DNA of 64,000 bases from Ilex aquifolium (GCA_951799425.1 OX637402.1:10320001-10384000); one strand, 5' to 3'. Positions 10,484 through 22,490 are shown, numbered from the stretch's first letter. Program-made: numbers and translations. The notes: generated by a model from the letters alone, not told the origin.

Positions 10484-12833
10484 TGTAAACCCCCACATGT
10501 TATATTAATATAGTAATGTACTTGTGTAGTATTCTCCTATGTGTAGTGACGGTAGGAATGAAAAACAAAAAAAAAAAAAAAAAACTAGAGATGCAAATTG
10601 ATTGGGAGGTTTAATTTTCGAAGAGGTGGAAACTTGAGAAGAGGGATTATGGAAGTTTCTAAATATTTTTAGGTCAAAATAAGTTGTCCATTGAATCCGG
10701 AAGGTCGAAAAACATTGGGAGAGGTAATATGGGGTGTATTGGAAGCTAGGAAGTATTCCGGAGTGAAAACACACTTAGAGAAATTTTGGGTAAAAAAGAG
10801 TTGTGACACCTTCTAGTATTTAGGTCATAACTTTTGATCCTTATATCCAATTGATCTGAAATTTGGACAGTAGATAGTAGACATCTAGGGCTACAAAAGT
10901 GTATCTAATGAAACTTTTCTAATTCAACCTCTAAATGGGTCAAACATTCCCTGGAAGTCGAAGTAGCCGAAGTGTACCGGAACACAGTACCGGTACGGTA
11001 CCGTACCGGTACGCCCGAACCAGTAGCTAAACCATACCGGTACAGCGTACCGGTATGCCCGAAGTTTGGCACAGTAAAATTCAGGATTTTGGTGTTTTAA
11101 AACACCCTTTTAAGCCTCATTTGACCCATTCTTCCATCCCACTCTCACCCCAAACATCTTAGAGCCCTAAGAGAAGAGAAAAGGAGAGAAAAACACAAAG
11201 ATCTTGAGAGAGTTACCCCTTATAGAGATCAAAACCGAAATTCCTCAAGAACACCGTTCTTCTACTATCTTCTTCTACACTTTCACTACACCCTTACCCA
11301 CACCTCTTGGAATCCTAGAGAGAGTCTTAGAAAAGAATAAAGAAGGAGAAAACACAAGATCAAAAGGGAAAAACAAAGGATTTAAGAGTGATTCAAGATC
11401 AAACCCTAGATTTCAAGAACACCAAGGTAGGGGTTTCCTTCCATTCACTTACATTGAGGCTAGGGTTATTATATATTTATGATTTGGACTTCTAATCATA
11501 TTTATTTGCTATGGGTTCCTTGTCTCTTGGTATTATTGCAAACTTGATTATGTTTTGAGAAAAGTTATGGGTGGAGAGCCATAAAAACCTTAGTTTGTGA
11601 GAAACATGGATTTCTCTCTCTATCTTCACTCAAATTCGGTTTGGAAAACTATAGTGCTTTGTGTTGAGTATTGAAATGCTATTGTACATGATCTCTTGTA
11701 TTTTTCTTCATTGTTATTTGAAATTGTCTCATGATGGATTTGTGGATTTTATGGAATTTGCGTGAGAATTTGGGGGTTTATGGTATTGTTAGAATGTGAG
11801 ATATTTGTTGGTATTTTATCTCTTGCGTGGTTGTACGATACGAACATGGATTACTATGGACCAGGTATCATGTAGTGGGTAGACGTCTTTGTATGCCACG
11901 CGGGTATGAATTTTTCCTACCACATGGAGTGGGTAGACACCTTTGTACGCCGTGTGGGTATGAACTTTTCCTATCACTAATGATCACGGATTAGTAACGT
12001 GAGTTGTGTCGGACATACAGTGTGGGTTATCATGCATTGTACCAGAAATGGTTTCGACAAGAGTTTCGGGAAGTATGGGATTCCGCGAGAACTTGTTGGA
12101 AACGGTTTATGGTAGAATGGATTACCAATGGTATATGGTGTTTATTTATCCATTTCAATTACTGTTGCTATCTAAACTTGAGATCTGTTTAAATGTCCTC
12201 GTTTTACTTCAAATGTTATATATGTTATTTGTGAAATGAGACCGACCGTTTTATATACTTTTCTAAACCTTGTTTGGGTTTGGGAGGATTTTTCTACAGA
12301 GCTTCGTGCTCACCCCCTACAGTTGAACATTTTTCAGATTTTGTGCCAGAGGATGAGCTCGGTGCTAACGAGTCGGGCCATGGAGAGGCTTCACTAGAGG
12401 GATACTTGGATCCCGAGTGGGACATCTAGAGATGTCGTTTACTTTTGTTCTAGACTAGAATATTCTTTTGAAACACTGTGTAGTCTAGATTTCTTTTGTA
12501 ATTTCCGCTGCTCTATAATAGTTAATTTTTCTTTTGGAAATGTAAAGGCCAAAGATGGCATATTCTTTTGGGATGATATGGTGGATATTACCTATGGTGA
12601 ATGAAATTTTATTTTGTGAGGTATAAATGGACCCGGTGTGGTCAATGTAGTATAATTGCACAGGTTGGGTATTTGGGTAGAGCTCCCCGTACAAAGGAGA
12701 CTCTGCCCGAATTTTGTTAAATTAAGGAATGATTTTTATGAAGTCTTATTTATGGATGGTTTATCTTAGTGCTCTCATGATGTAAATGGTTTTAGTATGT
12801 AATGCCGTCCAGGGTGGTTTTGGGGGCGTTACA
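10484..12833 (+). mobile_element. Solo LTR, TGTAAACCCC...GGCGTTACA, with perfect 5-bp duplication
   Basis: It begins TGTAAACCCC and ends GGGGGCGTTACA. It is flanked on both sides by acacc (10479-10483 and 12834-12838). The surrounding Athila 3' sequence is continuous across it when compared with 28860-28900 in reverse complement. Length is 2350 bp with no internal region. It shares with the Tekay LTRs the wording GCTCACCCCCTACAG...AACATTTTTCAG near 12310-12340 and GGACCCGGTGTGGTC near 12630, so it is a diverged member of that superfamily. It carries the tight palindrome cluster at 10974-11056. Confidence 0.9.
10974..11056. repeat. Palindrome cluster, GTACCGGTAC type (5 copies)
   Basis: GTACCGGTAC or one-off variants start at 10974, 10987, 11003, 11034 and 11047 (spacings 13, 16, 31, 13). 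The motif shares the ACCGGT core with the CTACCGGTAG arrays but has different outer bases on both sides, so it stays palindromic. Unlike the other Tekay-type arrays, it lies in the first 600 bp of the LTR. Confidence 0.75.
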
Positions 12834-13394
12834 ACACCATAGAAGTTTATGCTATGCCTGAGTATCACATATGTGTTTTCTTTCGAACTCAACCATAGTA
12901 CACCTTGAATGTGTAATTTCAAAAATTTACTGATTGGATTCACATTTTACAGCTTGACATACAAAGTGGAAATGAAGTAAGTACCCATGTGAGCTATAGT
13001 TCTGATCCTTGTTGGAGGGAACTTACATTTACTCAAAGGAACAATTTTTCAAATTCAAAATCTGTTCAATAATCTCATTATGCTTGTTTTGGTTAGAGTG
13101 CATGTGGATAGTTGATTGACTTTGTCTTGAAATGCCAATATGCCTCCCCATGCTTATCTAGAGAGGATCTTAGGCCATCTTTGAATTGCATTGAGCCTTA
13201 GTCTTTTTCTTGTGAAAAATTTATCCCTAGTGTCGTGATTAAGCCTTAATTGAAAATTCGTTTCCATGCCACATGTTTTACCAAGCCAATGGAAAATGAT
13301 TACAATTATCCCACCTTGGTTGTTTCGAGACTGACTGTGATTAATCATGAAGAAAGGAAAATGTGGTGAGGAAACCCAAAAAAGGATGAATGGC

Positions 13395-13525
13395 ATTGAA
13401 TGAAAAAGAAGAGAAGAATCCAAGAAAAGGAGAAAAGGTGGGTTGAAAAAGAAAAAAAATGAAAAGAAAAGGAAAAAAATAAAAAATGTTGAGAAAAGAA
13501 AAAAAAAAAGACAAAAAAGTGACAT
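13395..13525 (+). repeat. Long purine-strand tract in the Athila 3' non-coding region
   Basis: About 130 nt of almost pure A and G in element sense. A pyrimidine mirror occurs at the matching place in the other Athila copies (4380-4515 and 28230-28330), and a shorter T-rich stretch lies near 55675-55800. It is low-complexity and non-coding; the phenylalanine-rich open frames on the other strand are by-products. Confidence 0.7.
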
Positions 13526-14353
13526 GAATGTGTAAAGTTGAAAATTCCACAAAAAAGAGATTTTTTATAATAAAGGTCATGCCCTCGGAATAACTTTTTT
13601 TTTTTGTTGTCTCCCTCCACCCTTCATTTCACTTACCCTAAATATCACCCCAAAGCCTCATTACAACCCATGAAATCCCTAAATGATCTACAGAAAGCAT
13701 GGTGAGAGCACATTTTAAATGAAAAGAAAAGTTGGTTTTGCTATCTAGTGCCCTAACATTTCATTCATGAGATTATGCCAATATCGTTTCAATTGTTATG
13801 CATGCACATCATTTTTGGATTATATGTGAGCATATTGGTTTGGGCACAAGATTCTATCTCACAATACACATGGAGAGCACGCTAGGATAATCATAGAGTT
13901 AATCATTTTTTAGAGAAACCCTTGGTGAGAATTGCATCAAAGCTGAATTTGCATAACTAAATGAATGTGGATTCTGTTGAGTAAAGGTTTAAATTACATA
14001 TTCATTTCACACACACATGATTTTTAAAAGGAAATGTGTAGGTGGAAACTCTAGAATAGCACTTAAGGCTATGATGTGATTCATGTGTGATTAGTTCAGG
14101 TGCATTGTTAAAAGCTATTTTTGACACCCCAAGGCTAGTTAGGATAACGGAATATGTTTCAAATGTTGGATATGAGGAAAAGAAGTTTGTAGGTACCTTC
14201 ATTGAAAATCTTCATGAGACAAAACTCGTCCACTAGGGATCACCTAGGGATTCAAAGGCTTGTTCCATATGCTAAATGACATAGCGGAATTAGTATATGT
14301 TTATTTTTGTTTGCCTCATTTTTACATTTAGTTTCTAGGGACTAGAAAAGCTT

Positions 14354-14371
14354 AAGTTGGGGGGGGGGGTG
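14354..14371 (+). other. Terminal polypurine tract
   Basis: AAGTTGGGGGGGGGG followed by TG lies directly before the LTR start TGATAAGCG. This is the expected plus-strand primer position for a plus-oriented element. The upstream wording CTAGGGACTAGAAAAGC matches the sequence beside the PPT of the minus-strand element at 22490-22510. Confidence 0.85.
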
Positions 14372-16197
14372 TGATAAGCGCGTAATATTGCATATTTAAT
14401 GGCCTCATTACATGCATTTTAAATCAACTTTGCATTTAATTACTTAGAGTTCTTCGAATTTGTGAATAATGTGAAAATTTTGATGTTGCAGGTAATCATA
14501 GAGTAATTGATGGCTTTTGGAACCCTACAACTAAGTGTGGATGAGTGGTAAAGACATGGACACATTATGTGAGGAATAGGAGGCTTAAAAGTGAAAGAAA
14601 TCAAGGAATTATCGGTACCTGGTAACATAGGTACCGGCACCCATACCATTTGATATCGGTACCTAGGTATTCCCCATTTTTTATCATGATCCACTTCGAA
14701 TCTAAAAAAGTAAAAAAAATGAAAGTTGTAAATCTGGATGTCCTTTGTCTTGTTTCAAAATTGCAGTTTAATCAGACGGTGCGATCAAAAGTTATGACAA
14801 ATTTACGAAAAGAACTATGGGTAGAAGACATGTAAAACCTATCAGTAGAAGACCCTATTGGAAGTTTTCTACCGGTAGAAGTCCTACGTTCTACCGATAG
14901 AACTTGCCCAGAAAGCCCAAAAACGTCACCACACGACTTCCCCAACCACGGGGGCCCACCTTTTGTCCTCTAAACCATGCCCTGACATTTTTAACACTCC
15001 ATGATGATCTCCTAACCCCTATATTCAGATTTGAAGCATGAGAGAGTGGGTGGCCAAGGAAGAGAGAGGGAATGGTTGGAAAAGGAAAGGGTCCATGCCT
15101 TTTGACTGACTTTGGAAGCTTTTTGGACAACCTGTGCCCACAAGCAACCTATCTCAGCACACTCAAGGGTATAGAGAGAGGGATGGATGAAAATATAAGT
15201 CTTCCTACATATATTTTCATATATCAAGATTTTAGAAAGAGAAGAAAGCTACTTAAGCATATGAGTAGTGTAGAGAGAGAAAGCTAGGGTTCTTGCTTTT
15301 CCTTCACATTTTCATTCTTGTAAGCTTCAATCTACATATATTCTTTCTTTCTAGCACTTTAATCTCTCTGATTTCAAGTTAAATTGAGTTTAGCTAGGAT
15401 TTTCTAGTTCTATTGCTTTTATTTGGGTATTTTCTCTTTAAGTTTTACATTTTGTGTATGAATGCTATTTCTTTTGTAGTTTAAACTTCTCCTTACATTA
15501 ATGCAAGTTCATGTTTGATTTCATTACCATGTTTTTCTCTTTCATGTTTGTTCTTACCTTTACCATGCATAGCTAAACCTTTAGTTGGCTAATCCAATAG
15601 GGATTTCCTCTTGGGTATGTGAAATCGGCTCTCTTTCATTCTTCCTCGTAGTGTAAAGTGTTTGGTTTGACTAGGTTGAGTGCGAACGTGGTTGTGGGCG
15701 CTTGATACACCGTAGACTTGTCACGGGGTATGCTTTTGCCCAACATAATCGCATTAGTTCCTCACTTCTTACGAATCAATAAAACACTGAGACACCATTG
15801 GTTGAATGAAATGAGTCGATTTGGCATACTCATTGGAATGAACTCTATGAATTAGCCAACCCTCTTTTTACTTGCATATTTCTCAAAACACAAACCACCA
15901 AACTTCAAATCACAGTATTTTTCATTTTTCCTTTTCACAAATCACTTTTAAAAACACTTGTCCTTTCCTTTTCTGAGGAGACGACCTTGGAATACTCATT
16001 CCAAGTAAAACATGACACTGCAAGTCTCTCTACGCTTGGGGAGCACTTTTGCACACACGCAAGTTTTTGTTCACACACAAGATTTTTCCCATTTCTTGCA
16101 TCGAACCCGAGAGAGAGTGAAACTCACTAACTTGTATAAGCCATATACACACAATCCGGGCTCATGTTTGGAGATTAGGGAAAACCCCATCCAAGCA
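14372..16197 (+). mobile_element. Athila-type 3' LTR
   Basis: It starts TGATAAGCG directly after the PPT and ends GGAAAACCCCATCCAAGCA, the same end (in reverse complement) as the LTRs at 20748 and 52202, which begin TGCTTGATGG. Length is 1826 bp. The palindrome array is in the first 530 bp (U3). The block around 15980-16150, with GAGACGACCTTGGAATACTCATTCC in two parts and TATAAGCCATATACACAC, matches the other Athila LTRs closely. Its partner LTR is not in the window. Confidence 0.85.
14614..14900. repeat. Mixed palindrome array: GGTACC then CTACCGGTAG
   Basis: GGTACC occurs at 14614, 14630 and 14658. CTACCGGTAG-type copies then start at 14815, 14839, 14869 and 14891 (spacings 24, 30, 22). 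The 3' flank AACTTGCCCAGAAAGCCC at 14901 recurs beside the internal array at 27001-27024 (there ACTTGCCCAGAATTCC in element sense). The array lies in U3. Confidence 0.8.
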
Positions 16198-18059
16198 TGG
16201 GATTACCTAAATTTTATTTTTATAATAATATGGTAGTGGAATTAGGCTGTTAAAATGGACAAAAAAATCCAAATCAAGAGCCATAACCCGAATCTATCCT
16301 CAAAGTGAGTCCTTCTAAGGCCCGTCAGTGGAAGCTAGTCCAATACTTGAAAAATGTTCCCACAAAAGGGGTGAGCCGAAACCCAGTAGGGTATCTCCTA
16401 TAGAGAATTCCTCCCAATTCTAATGCATATGATATGAATATGCACCAAACACACCAAGCATATATCTCAAGTAACATGCGAATGCTACCATGCATGCCAA
16501 ATATGAATAATGATTCATGAATGCATGTCCGACACCGAACCCCCTCCCAGGTTCCCATGCATGACACATACTACGATGCCATGACATGAACTGGGCATTC
16601 CAAACCCCCGCCATTGATGCTAAGCATCCAATGACCATTTATCAATACTTATGTCTTTCTTGGGTTGGTAATTTATGCACATCACACCAACGGGCTACCA
16701 AACCGACATGGCATTTGAGGGCATCTCATGTCCGATTCCGAGTACACCGACACACTTTTGTGGAATGTCACTGTTGGGCAAGTGTGTGAACCAAGTAACC
16801 GGGCCTTGCACCGAAGGGATAATCTATCCCTTCTTTCTATACCTGACACATTTTTCATATAATATTCCGTGTGATTGAATTACATGCTTATCCAATTTTC
16901 CCGAGCCCACCAATCAACTGACCATGTGGTGATTAACCTAAGTCATGCACACACACTCATACTCATGCCAATACCCTTGAATATAATGCAACCCGTGCAT
17001 ATGCAATGTAATGTCAATTGCAATTCTATTCCATCACAATGCTAAGCATCAACATGTTAATTATATCATGAGCCCTATAATAACATTCCATAACCATTAC
17101 GAAGCATGTTGTAAACAATATCAATTCAAATAACACACTTGAACATACTCTGGCATTTTATCAAACACCTTCAAGGCATAAAATGTAAACAAATGGCATA
17201 CCCAATTATCTCACACATAACCAACATGTTTAATACCCAAAGTCAAGTAGAAAATGTTTTACATATTCATCAATTCGCAAACCTCTCACTGGTTACGCCA
17301 TACCTATATCATATAAAACTTGAAATTGCAAATAATCCTAAATAGGAGGAAACACTCACCTTTGAAGAATAAACAAGAAGAAAATCATCAAGATTGCCCA
17401 AGACAAGCTCCTCAAAGTTGTAGCCCCAAAACCCTTGAATTATAAAATTTGTGGAAAATGATTGAAATTGGTGTTGACGCGTAGCCCTCGTCGAGTAGAT
17501 CGACTTTTGTTATTGGTTGATGAAGATTCAACTGTTGGATCTTGAGATATATGAGGAAGAAGGACAAGTTGAACAACTCAATGCCTCTCTCTCTCTCTCT
17601 CTCTCTCTGTGAAATTTGCAAGAGGAAATGGCTGAGAAGATCTGATTTTTTTCACTTTAACTCCCTTTTTTATACTTGACCCATAATGTGCCACATGTGC
17701 TTTTTCTATTGGTTGGAAATCCAAGAGAGCCAATCACAATGCGCCACTTGTCTACTTGGATAAGATTATTTGACTAGTCTTTTAATTATATTGTGGGTTC
17801 CGTGAATAAAACCAAGTTGCTGGAAGTTAATCGCGCGTCACCCAATTGCGTGTTTCACCTTGTTTTATGTAAAAATTCCAACTGTCTCAGAATTTAATGA
17901 AAATTGACTAGCTAACTCAATTTCATGATATGAATCCAATGGTGTGGCCCGTTTCATCATTCAAGTTATTTAAAAATTTAAATTTTTAACCCGCACTTAA
18001 ACGACTTAATTACCGTGTTACCCTTTTAATTAAGATTTTAATTTTTTTTGGGTTTTACA
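16198..18059 (-). mobile_element. Tekay-type LTR fragment
   Basis: The right end TTTTGGGTTTTACA at 18059 is the minus-strand start of a Tekay-type LTR. The interior contains the GGTGAGCCGAAACCCAGTAG...CTCCTATAGAG module near 16370-16410, a worn CTTGCACCGAAGGG hairpin near 16806-16819 and a CTCTCT microsatellite near 17585-17610. The left part is missing where the Athila-type LTR ends at 16197. It is non-coding. Confidence 0.75.
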
Positions 18060-18068
18060 GTTGCTAGG

Positions 18069-18818
18069 TGTCACTCATGATTAGTAGAAGCCCAAAGAAA
18101 TAAATTAATTTAAATATATTAATTTTTCTTCATAAATGGAGAATTAGAAGAGTTCTAATTCACACTGAATTAGAAAGAGTTGTAATTTGAGATGCTACTT
18201 GTAGTTAATATCAAATGTCTACAAGCGGTTATACTTAAACCTATGGGGTCAACAACATAAAATTGATTGGAAACTAAAGGATAAATGAGTGAAAACCAAT
18301 TAAGAGTTAATTGGGGTGAAAACTTAATTAAGAGTTAATTAGAGACTATATTACAATTAATAAGTAATAAATGAGTCATTATGTAATTATGGGATAATTG
18401 CAACTAATCCAAAGTATGATTGGAGTCTTCTATGGCACTATAAAATCCCTCTAGAGGAGGTGGGTGGTAAGAATAATGTTCTATTGCTAGCACAAGAAAA
18501 TCCACCCCATCTCTCTCTACCTCTCTTTCTACTAGTTGATCAATGGTTGAGGTAGATCCTTCAATTTTGTCAATTCATGTGGATACCAACAAAGAGAATA
18601 CAATTGCGCGTCTCGGGGTAAAGATCAAATTCAAATTTGAAAATTCAAGATTCTTTGAGAAAGCATGAAGACTGTTAAAAGTATGCTTCAAGAGGTAATC
18701 ATTAATATTCTCTACAGATCTGGGGTTTCGATTTGTATTAAACATGAATAGATCTTATAATAAGGAATCAAATTATTGTTAATTTAGTTGTGTTCCTTTA
18801 CATGATTCCTTTTACTAG
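18069..18818 (+). mobile_element. Possible Copia-type LTR with worn tRNA-Met primer site
   Basis: The AT-rich block contains a TATA-like CACTATAAAATCC near 18440 and a CT-rich leader near 18505-18535. It is followed by CTAGTATCGGAGCCA at 18815-18829, two changes away from the common plant primer site TGGTATCAGAGCCA. The layout resembles a short Copia LTR followed by a PBS. No Copia coding sequence follows, and I see no second LTR. The start TGTCACTC is a guess. Confidence 0.35.
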
Positions 18819-18829
18819 TATCGGAGCCA

Positions 18830-20036
18830 TTATTCATGATTTAATATAAAATCGATGTGATTATTGTTATGGCATGTTAATGAGATTGACCGAGAAATAA
18901 TAGGGATTGCATAACTTGCATAAAATCCTATTATTTTTTGTGAATTTTCTTCAAAATAAATTCTGAATTTTTTTTTTCACATCTTTAATATGAGATATTA
19001 ATGGATCCATGTGTTTGAAATTGTTTCAAAATCAGATTTTAAAATTGAAGAAAACTACTTTAAAAAACAAGTAACTATTTTTCTTAAAAACTAGTTTTTC
19101 ATTCATTTTAGATTCAAGATTGAACTACGGGTGGAAAGGGTCAGCTATTTGGTCCAAGAGTGGATAGAATAAAGGTTTTTCATCCAACCATGGCTTGTGG
19201 ACAGCTATGGCCACCTTCCATGGTAAATGGCAAGGGTGGTCTTGAAGTAGAACTCCGAATAGTAGTTTATCATGTTCTTGAAAGGTTTCTTCAAATCTTG
19301 TTTTGATTTGATCCAAATTTTTGTTCAAGATTGTTTTTATTTTATTTATGAAATATTAAAATTTAATTTAATGATTTTTTAAAATTGAATTGGACAAAAA
19401 TTAGATTTTTGAAGGAAGTTTAAAGTCTTAACTATGGTAAGGACTCTTGGCTTCTTCAAGTTGGATACAAAAATGTCTCCTATTTAATTTCTATTTACTT
19501 CCCTAGAAACTAGGAATTCTCTTGTACTTAATTTATGAGATTGCATCCTTGTGTTAAACTTGTAGAATTTTTTCTAATTATATTAAAAGATTGTCTTTTA
19601 ATTTACTTAGGATTTTGTCTTCTAATTTGTTGTTCTGGGAGAAGGAACCTGATGTGGATTTTCCCTCATGATTATACACCTAGAGCTATAGACACTTTAC
19701 CTAGAGAGGGGTGAATAGGTTTTTCGAATTAAAACTCAATTGATTACCAATTAAAACTTAATTGACCATAATTACCTCTTCTTAATAAAATATAGCAATT
19801 AATTATGAGAACCCCCTTAATCACCACAACTCATTTTGCACAATACGATTGATTTTCATTAATCTTCAACTAATTCGCTCACAATCAATTTCATGTCGAT
19901 GCCAAAAGCCAAACCCAAATTACACAACTATGTATGGATAGATAATCAAACAATCATTCCAACAAACACACAATGTGCGTGTGTGCTAATAATCACAAGT
20001 GTATACAATAAACAATAAATAGCACAAGTGATTTGT
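18830..20036. other. AT-rich stretch without recognised gene
   Basis: Nothing here gives a convincing protein or a second LTR. A CTAGAGAGGGGTGAATAGG stretch near 19702-19720 resembles the purine-rich PPT and start wording of some plant LTR elements. It could mark the 3' end of the putative Copia-type element, but no matching LTR follows that I can see. Confidence 0.4.
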
Positions 20037-20340
20037 TGATTATAAGAACATAATATTGCATATTTTACGTTTCATATCATTTACCTTAGTTCTGTTAGTT
20101 AATTCATTTATTTTAGTTTCGTTTTGTATTTTATAGAGAATGTGTGTGCTTACAAGAAAACTAATGTAAGAATAAGGTTTTGCACACATTTTAATACTAT
20201 AGAGGAATTCAATTATAAGTTAGGAGATCCAAGAATCAAGCCAAGGGCATTACAAGCATAATTGAGAAAAAGACCAATTCTACCAGTAAGTCATCTACTG
20301 GTTCAACTGGAGGCAGAAATCAGTTCTACCAATAGCAACT
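20037..20340 (+). mobile_element. Athila-type LTR U3 fragment with remnant palindromes
   Basis: The start TGATTATAAG followed by TAATATTGCATATTTTA resembles the start of the LTR at 14372 (TGATAAGCG...TAATATTGCATATTTAA). Three worn CTACCGGTAG copies start at 20280, 20295 and 20326, at the same distance from the LTR start as the array in the 14372 LTR. The fragment stops at 20340, where another LTR begins. Confidence 0.55.
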
Positions 20341-20747
20341 TGACTTGATCTTAATCATACACCAAAGTATAAGTGGTCAATTTGTAATATTACTCGATGA
20401 TGTCCAAGGTCAATTCCTCAAGGAGTTATCTGTTGGAAATTTGATATAGAAAAGAGTAAATTGTCGTGCGCGTAGTGTGCATTGCATCAACTTGTGGTGT
20501 GAGCTTAAGAACTGATAACTAAACATTTAAAATAAACTTTGATTACCACAAATGAAATTTCAGTTCAGGAATCCGACATGCATTTCAGTGCTTGATATTC
20601 TGATAGTCCCACCTTATATCAATTAACTCCCTTGTGAACAAAAATTTAATCGGTAGGTCTTATGTATATGTTGAACCATATTTTAGGAACCGTTAGGTTA
20701 TTCGGATGGACTATGTACCATAAAAAAACCAAACAAAAATTGTAAAC
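20341..20747 (-). mobile_element. Left part of an Athila-type LTR split by a 33-kb insertion
   Basis: TGACTTGATC at 20341 begins the same LTR family as 56261, and the text CAATTAACTCCC...TTAATCGG near 20623-20652 matches 56576-56605. The LTR continues at 53834-54948 on the far side of the inserted element. The two parts add to about 1.52 kb, matching the 1515-bp solo LTR of the family at 36059-37573. Confidence 0.78.
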
Positions 20748-22475
20748 TGCTTGATGGTTTTCCCTAACTTCCAACTCAAACCCGAATTATGTGTATATAT
20801 GGCTTATAGAGGTTGGTGAGTGTCACTCTCCCTCGAGTTCAATGTGAGAAGTGGGGAAAATCGTGTGTGGATGAACAAAAATTTTTGTGCACAAAATTGC
20901 TCCCCAAGCATAGAGAGATTCTTGCGATGTCGTGATTTACTTGGAATGAGCATTCCAAGGTCGTCTCCTCAGGGAAGGCGAAGTCGAATATTTTTGAAGG
21001 GTGATTTGTGAAAAAGTTAAAATTTGAAAATCTTTTGATTTGAATTTTGGTGAGTTGTGAGTTAAGAAATATGCAAGAAAACAAGATTGGCTAATCCATA
21101 GAGGTCATTCTAATGAGAATGCCAAATCGACTCATTTCATTCAACCAATGGTGTCTCGGTGTTTGATTGATTCGCAGGAAGTAAGGGACTAATGTAGTTG
21201 TGTTGGAAAAAAGCATACCCCATGACATGTATACGGTGTATCAAGAGCCCACAACCAGGTCCGCATTCAACCTAGTCAAACCAAACACTTTAGACTAGGA
21301 GGAATAATGGAAGAGAGTAGATTTCACATACCCAAGAGGAAATCCCTCTTGGATTAGCCAACTAAAAGTTTAGCTATGCATGGTAAACGAAAGAACAAAC
21401 ATGAAAGAGAAAGACATTGTGATGAAATCAAACATAGACTTGTATAAATGTAGAAGAAAGTTTAAACTACAAAAAAAATGACATTCATACTTACAGAAGA
21501 TAAAATACCCAAATATAAAAATGAAATAGAAGGACACTTAGCTAAATTTCATTACAACTTGAATAAAAGAGATTAGAGTCCAAAAGGGAAAAGATTACAA
21601 GTTAAATGGAGCTTACTACAATGAAAATGGTGACGAAAAATGTGAAAAACTCAACTTCTCTCTCTAAAACTTCATCTTCTACCTTGGAGCTTCTCTCTCT
21701 AAAAGTATTGTAATCTAAAATTGTGTGTAGGGAGTGCTACTTTCATCCATTCCCTCTATCCTTAGCATGAGTGACTGACTTAGAGTGATTGGAGAGAGGT
21801 TGTCCACTCAAAGAAGCAGAATCAGTCAAGGCATGGACCTCCCATTCTTTTCCAACCACTCCTTTTTCTTTCCCTTGACACCCCACTCTCTCATGCTTGC
21901 AATCTGAATATAGGGGTTAGGAGATCATCACTGCGTGTTAAAAATGTCAGAGCATGGTTTAGAGGAAAAAGGGTGGGCCCCCGTAGTTGGTGAAGTTGTG
22001 TGGAGGAGTGTCTGAGCTTTGTAGGCAACTCCTACTGGTAGGTCGTAGGGATTCTACCAGTAGCTCACTTCCAGTAAGGTATGCTATCGGTAGCTCGTAA
22101 GGGTTCTACTGGTAGGTCTTGCAGGGAGGCACTTAAGCTGCTTTTCAGTAGGCTCTTCTACCGGTAGGTCTTAAGTCTTTTACTGATAGGTCTTCTATCG
22201 GTAGGTCTTGCATGTCTTCTACCGGTAGGTCTCATCCTTGTCTTGGAATTCTTTGCTCCTTGAGCTCCCGAGCAATCTGTCATGAGGTCCCCTCCTCCCC
22301 ATTCACCCTGATCACATGATGGGGTGCTTAATGTTTGCCCTTTCCAGCCTATTACCTCAAGTCAAACAATCTCCATTAATTATCAATTCGGATCCATTTT
22401 CCCACAAATTCACTACAAAACAAGTGGAATTTTATGAAATGAAGAAGTATAATATGCAATATTCCACACTCATCA
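20748..22475 (-). mobile_element. Athila 3' LTR
   Basis: It runs from TGCTTGATGG at 20748 to ACACTCATCA at 22475 (element start TGATGAGTGT), 1728 bp. The plus-strand right edge abuts the PPT. It aligns with 52202-53833 over its whole length, including the array in U3 (22032-22228). Confidence 0.9.
22032..22228. repeat. Palindrome array, CTACCGGTAG type, in U3 (8 copies)
   Basis: Copies or variants start at 22032, 22054, 22084, 22106, 22158, 22180, 22195 and 22219. Spacings are 22, 30, 22, 52, 22, 15 and 24. Variants CTACTGGTAG, CTACCAGTAG and CTATCGGTAG differ by C-to-T or G-to-A changes in the central CCGG, the pattern left by deamination of methylated cytosine. Confidence 0.88.
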
Positions 22476-22490
22476 CACCCCCCAACTTGA
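22476..22490 (-). other. Terminal polypurine tract of the Athila element
   Basis: In element sense the sequence is CAAGTTGGGGGGTG directly followed by the LTR start TGATGAG. The same wording precedes the LTR at 14372. Confidence 0.85.

Larger units (their letters stand above)
9916..16197 (+). mobile_element. 3' half of an Athila-type element in plus orientation
   Basis: From about 10250 the plus strand reads as the reverse complement of 27360-29250, the non-coding 3' region of the minus-strand Athila element. It ends in a polypurine tract (14354-14371) and a full LTR (14372-16197). No gag, pol or env-like coding sequence is seen. A solo LTR (10484-12833) interrupts it. The stretch 9916-10250 is AT-rich and unassigned. 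The element faces the Athila body at 4047-9915, so the two are joined head to head, an arrangement no single insertion gives. Confidence 0.75.

Noticed and set aside
13154-13620. Overlapping phenylalanine-rich open frames on the minus strand
   Set aside because: They are the reverse of a purine tract; three frames overlap and the composition is low-complexity. The same holds for 28119-28467 on the plus strand.
17412-17621. Open frame with an RERERERG stretch
   Set aside because: It comes from a CTCTCT microsatellite inside a Tekay LTR leader.
19125-19328. Minus-strand open frame of 67 codons in the AT-rich region
   Set aside because: It matches no family I can recognise and has no supporting context or start signals.
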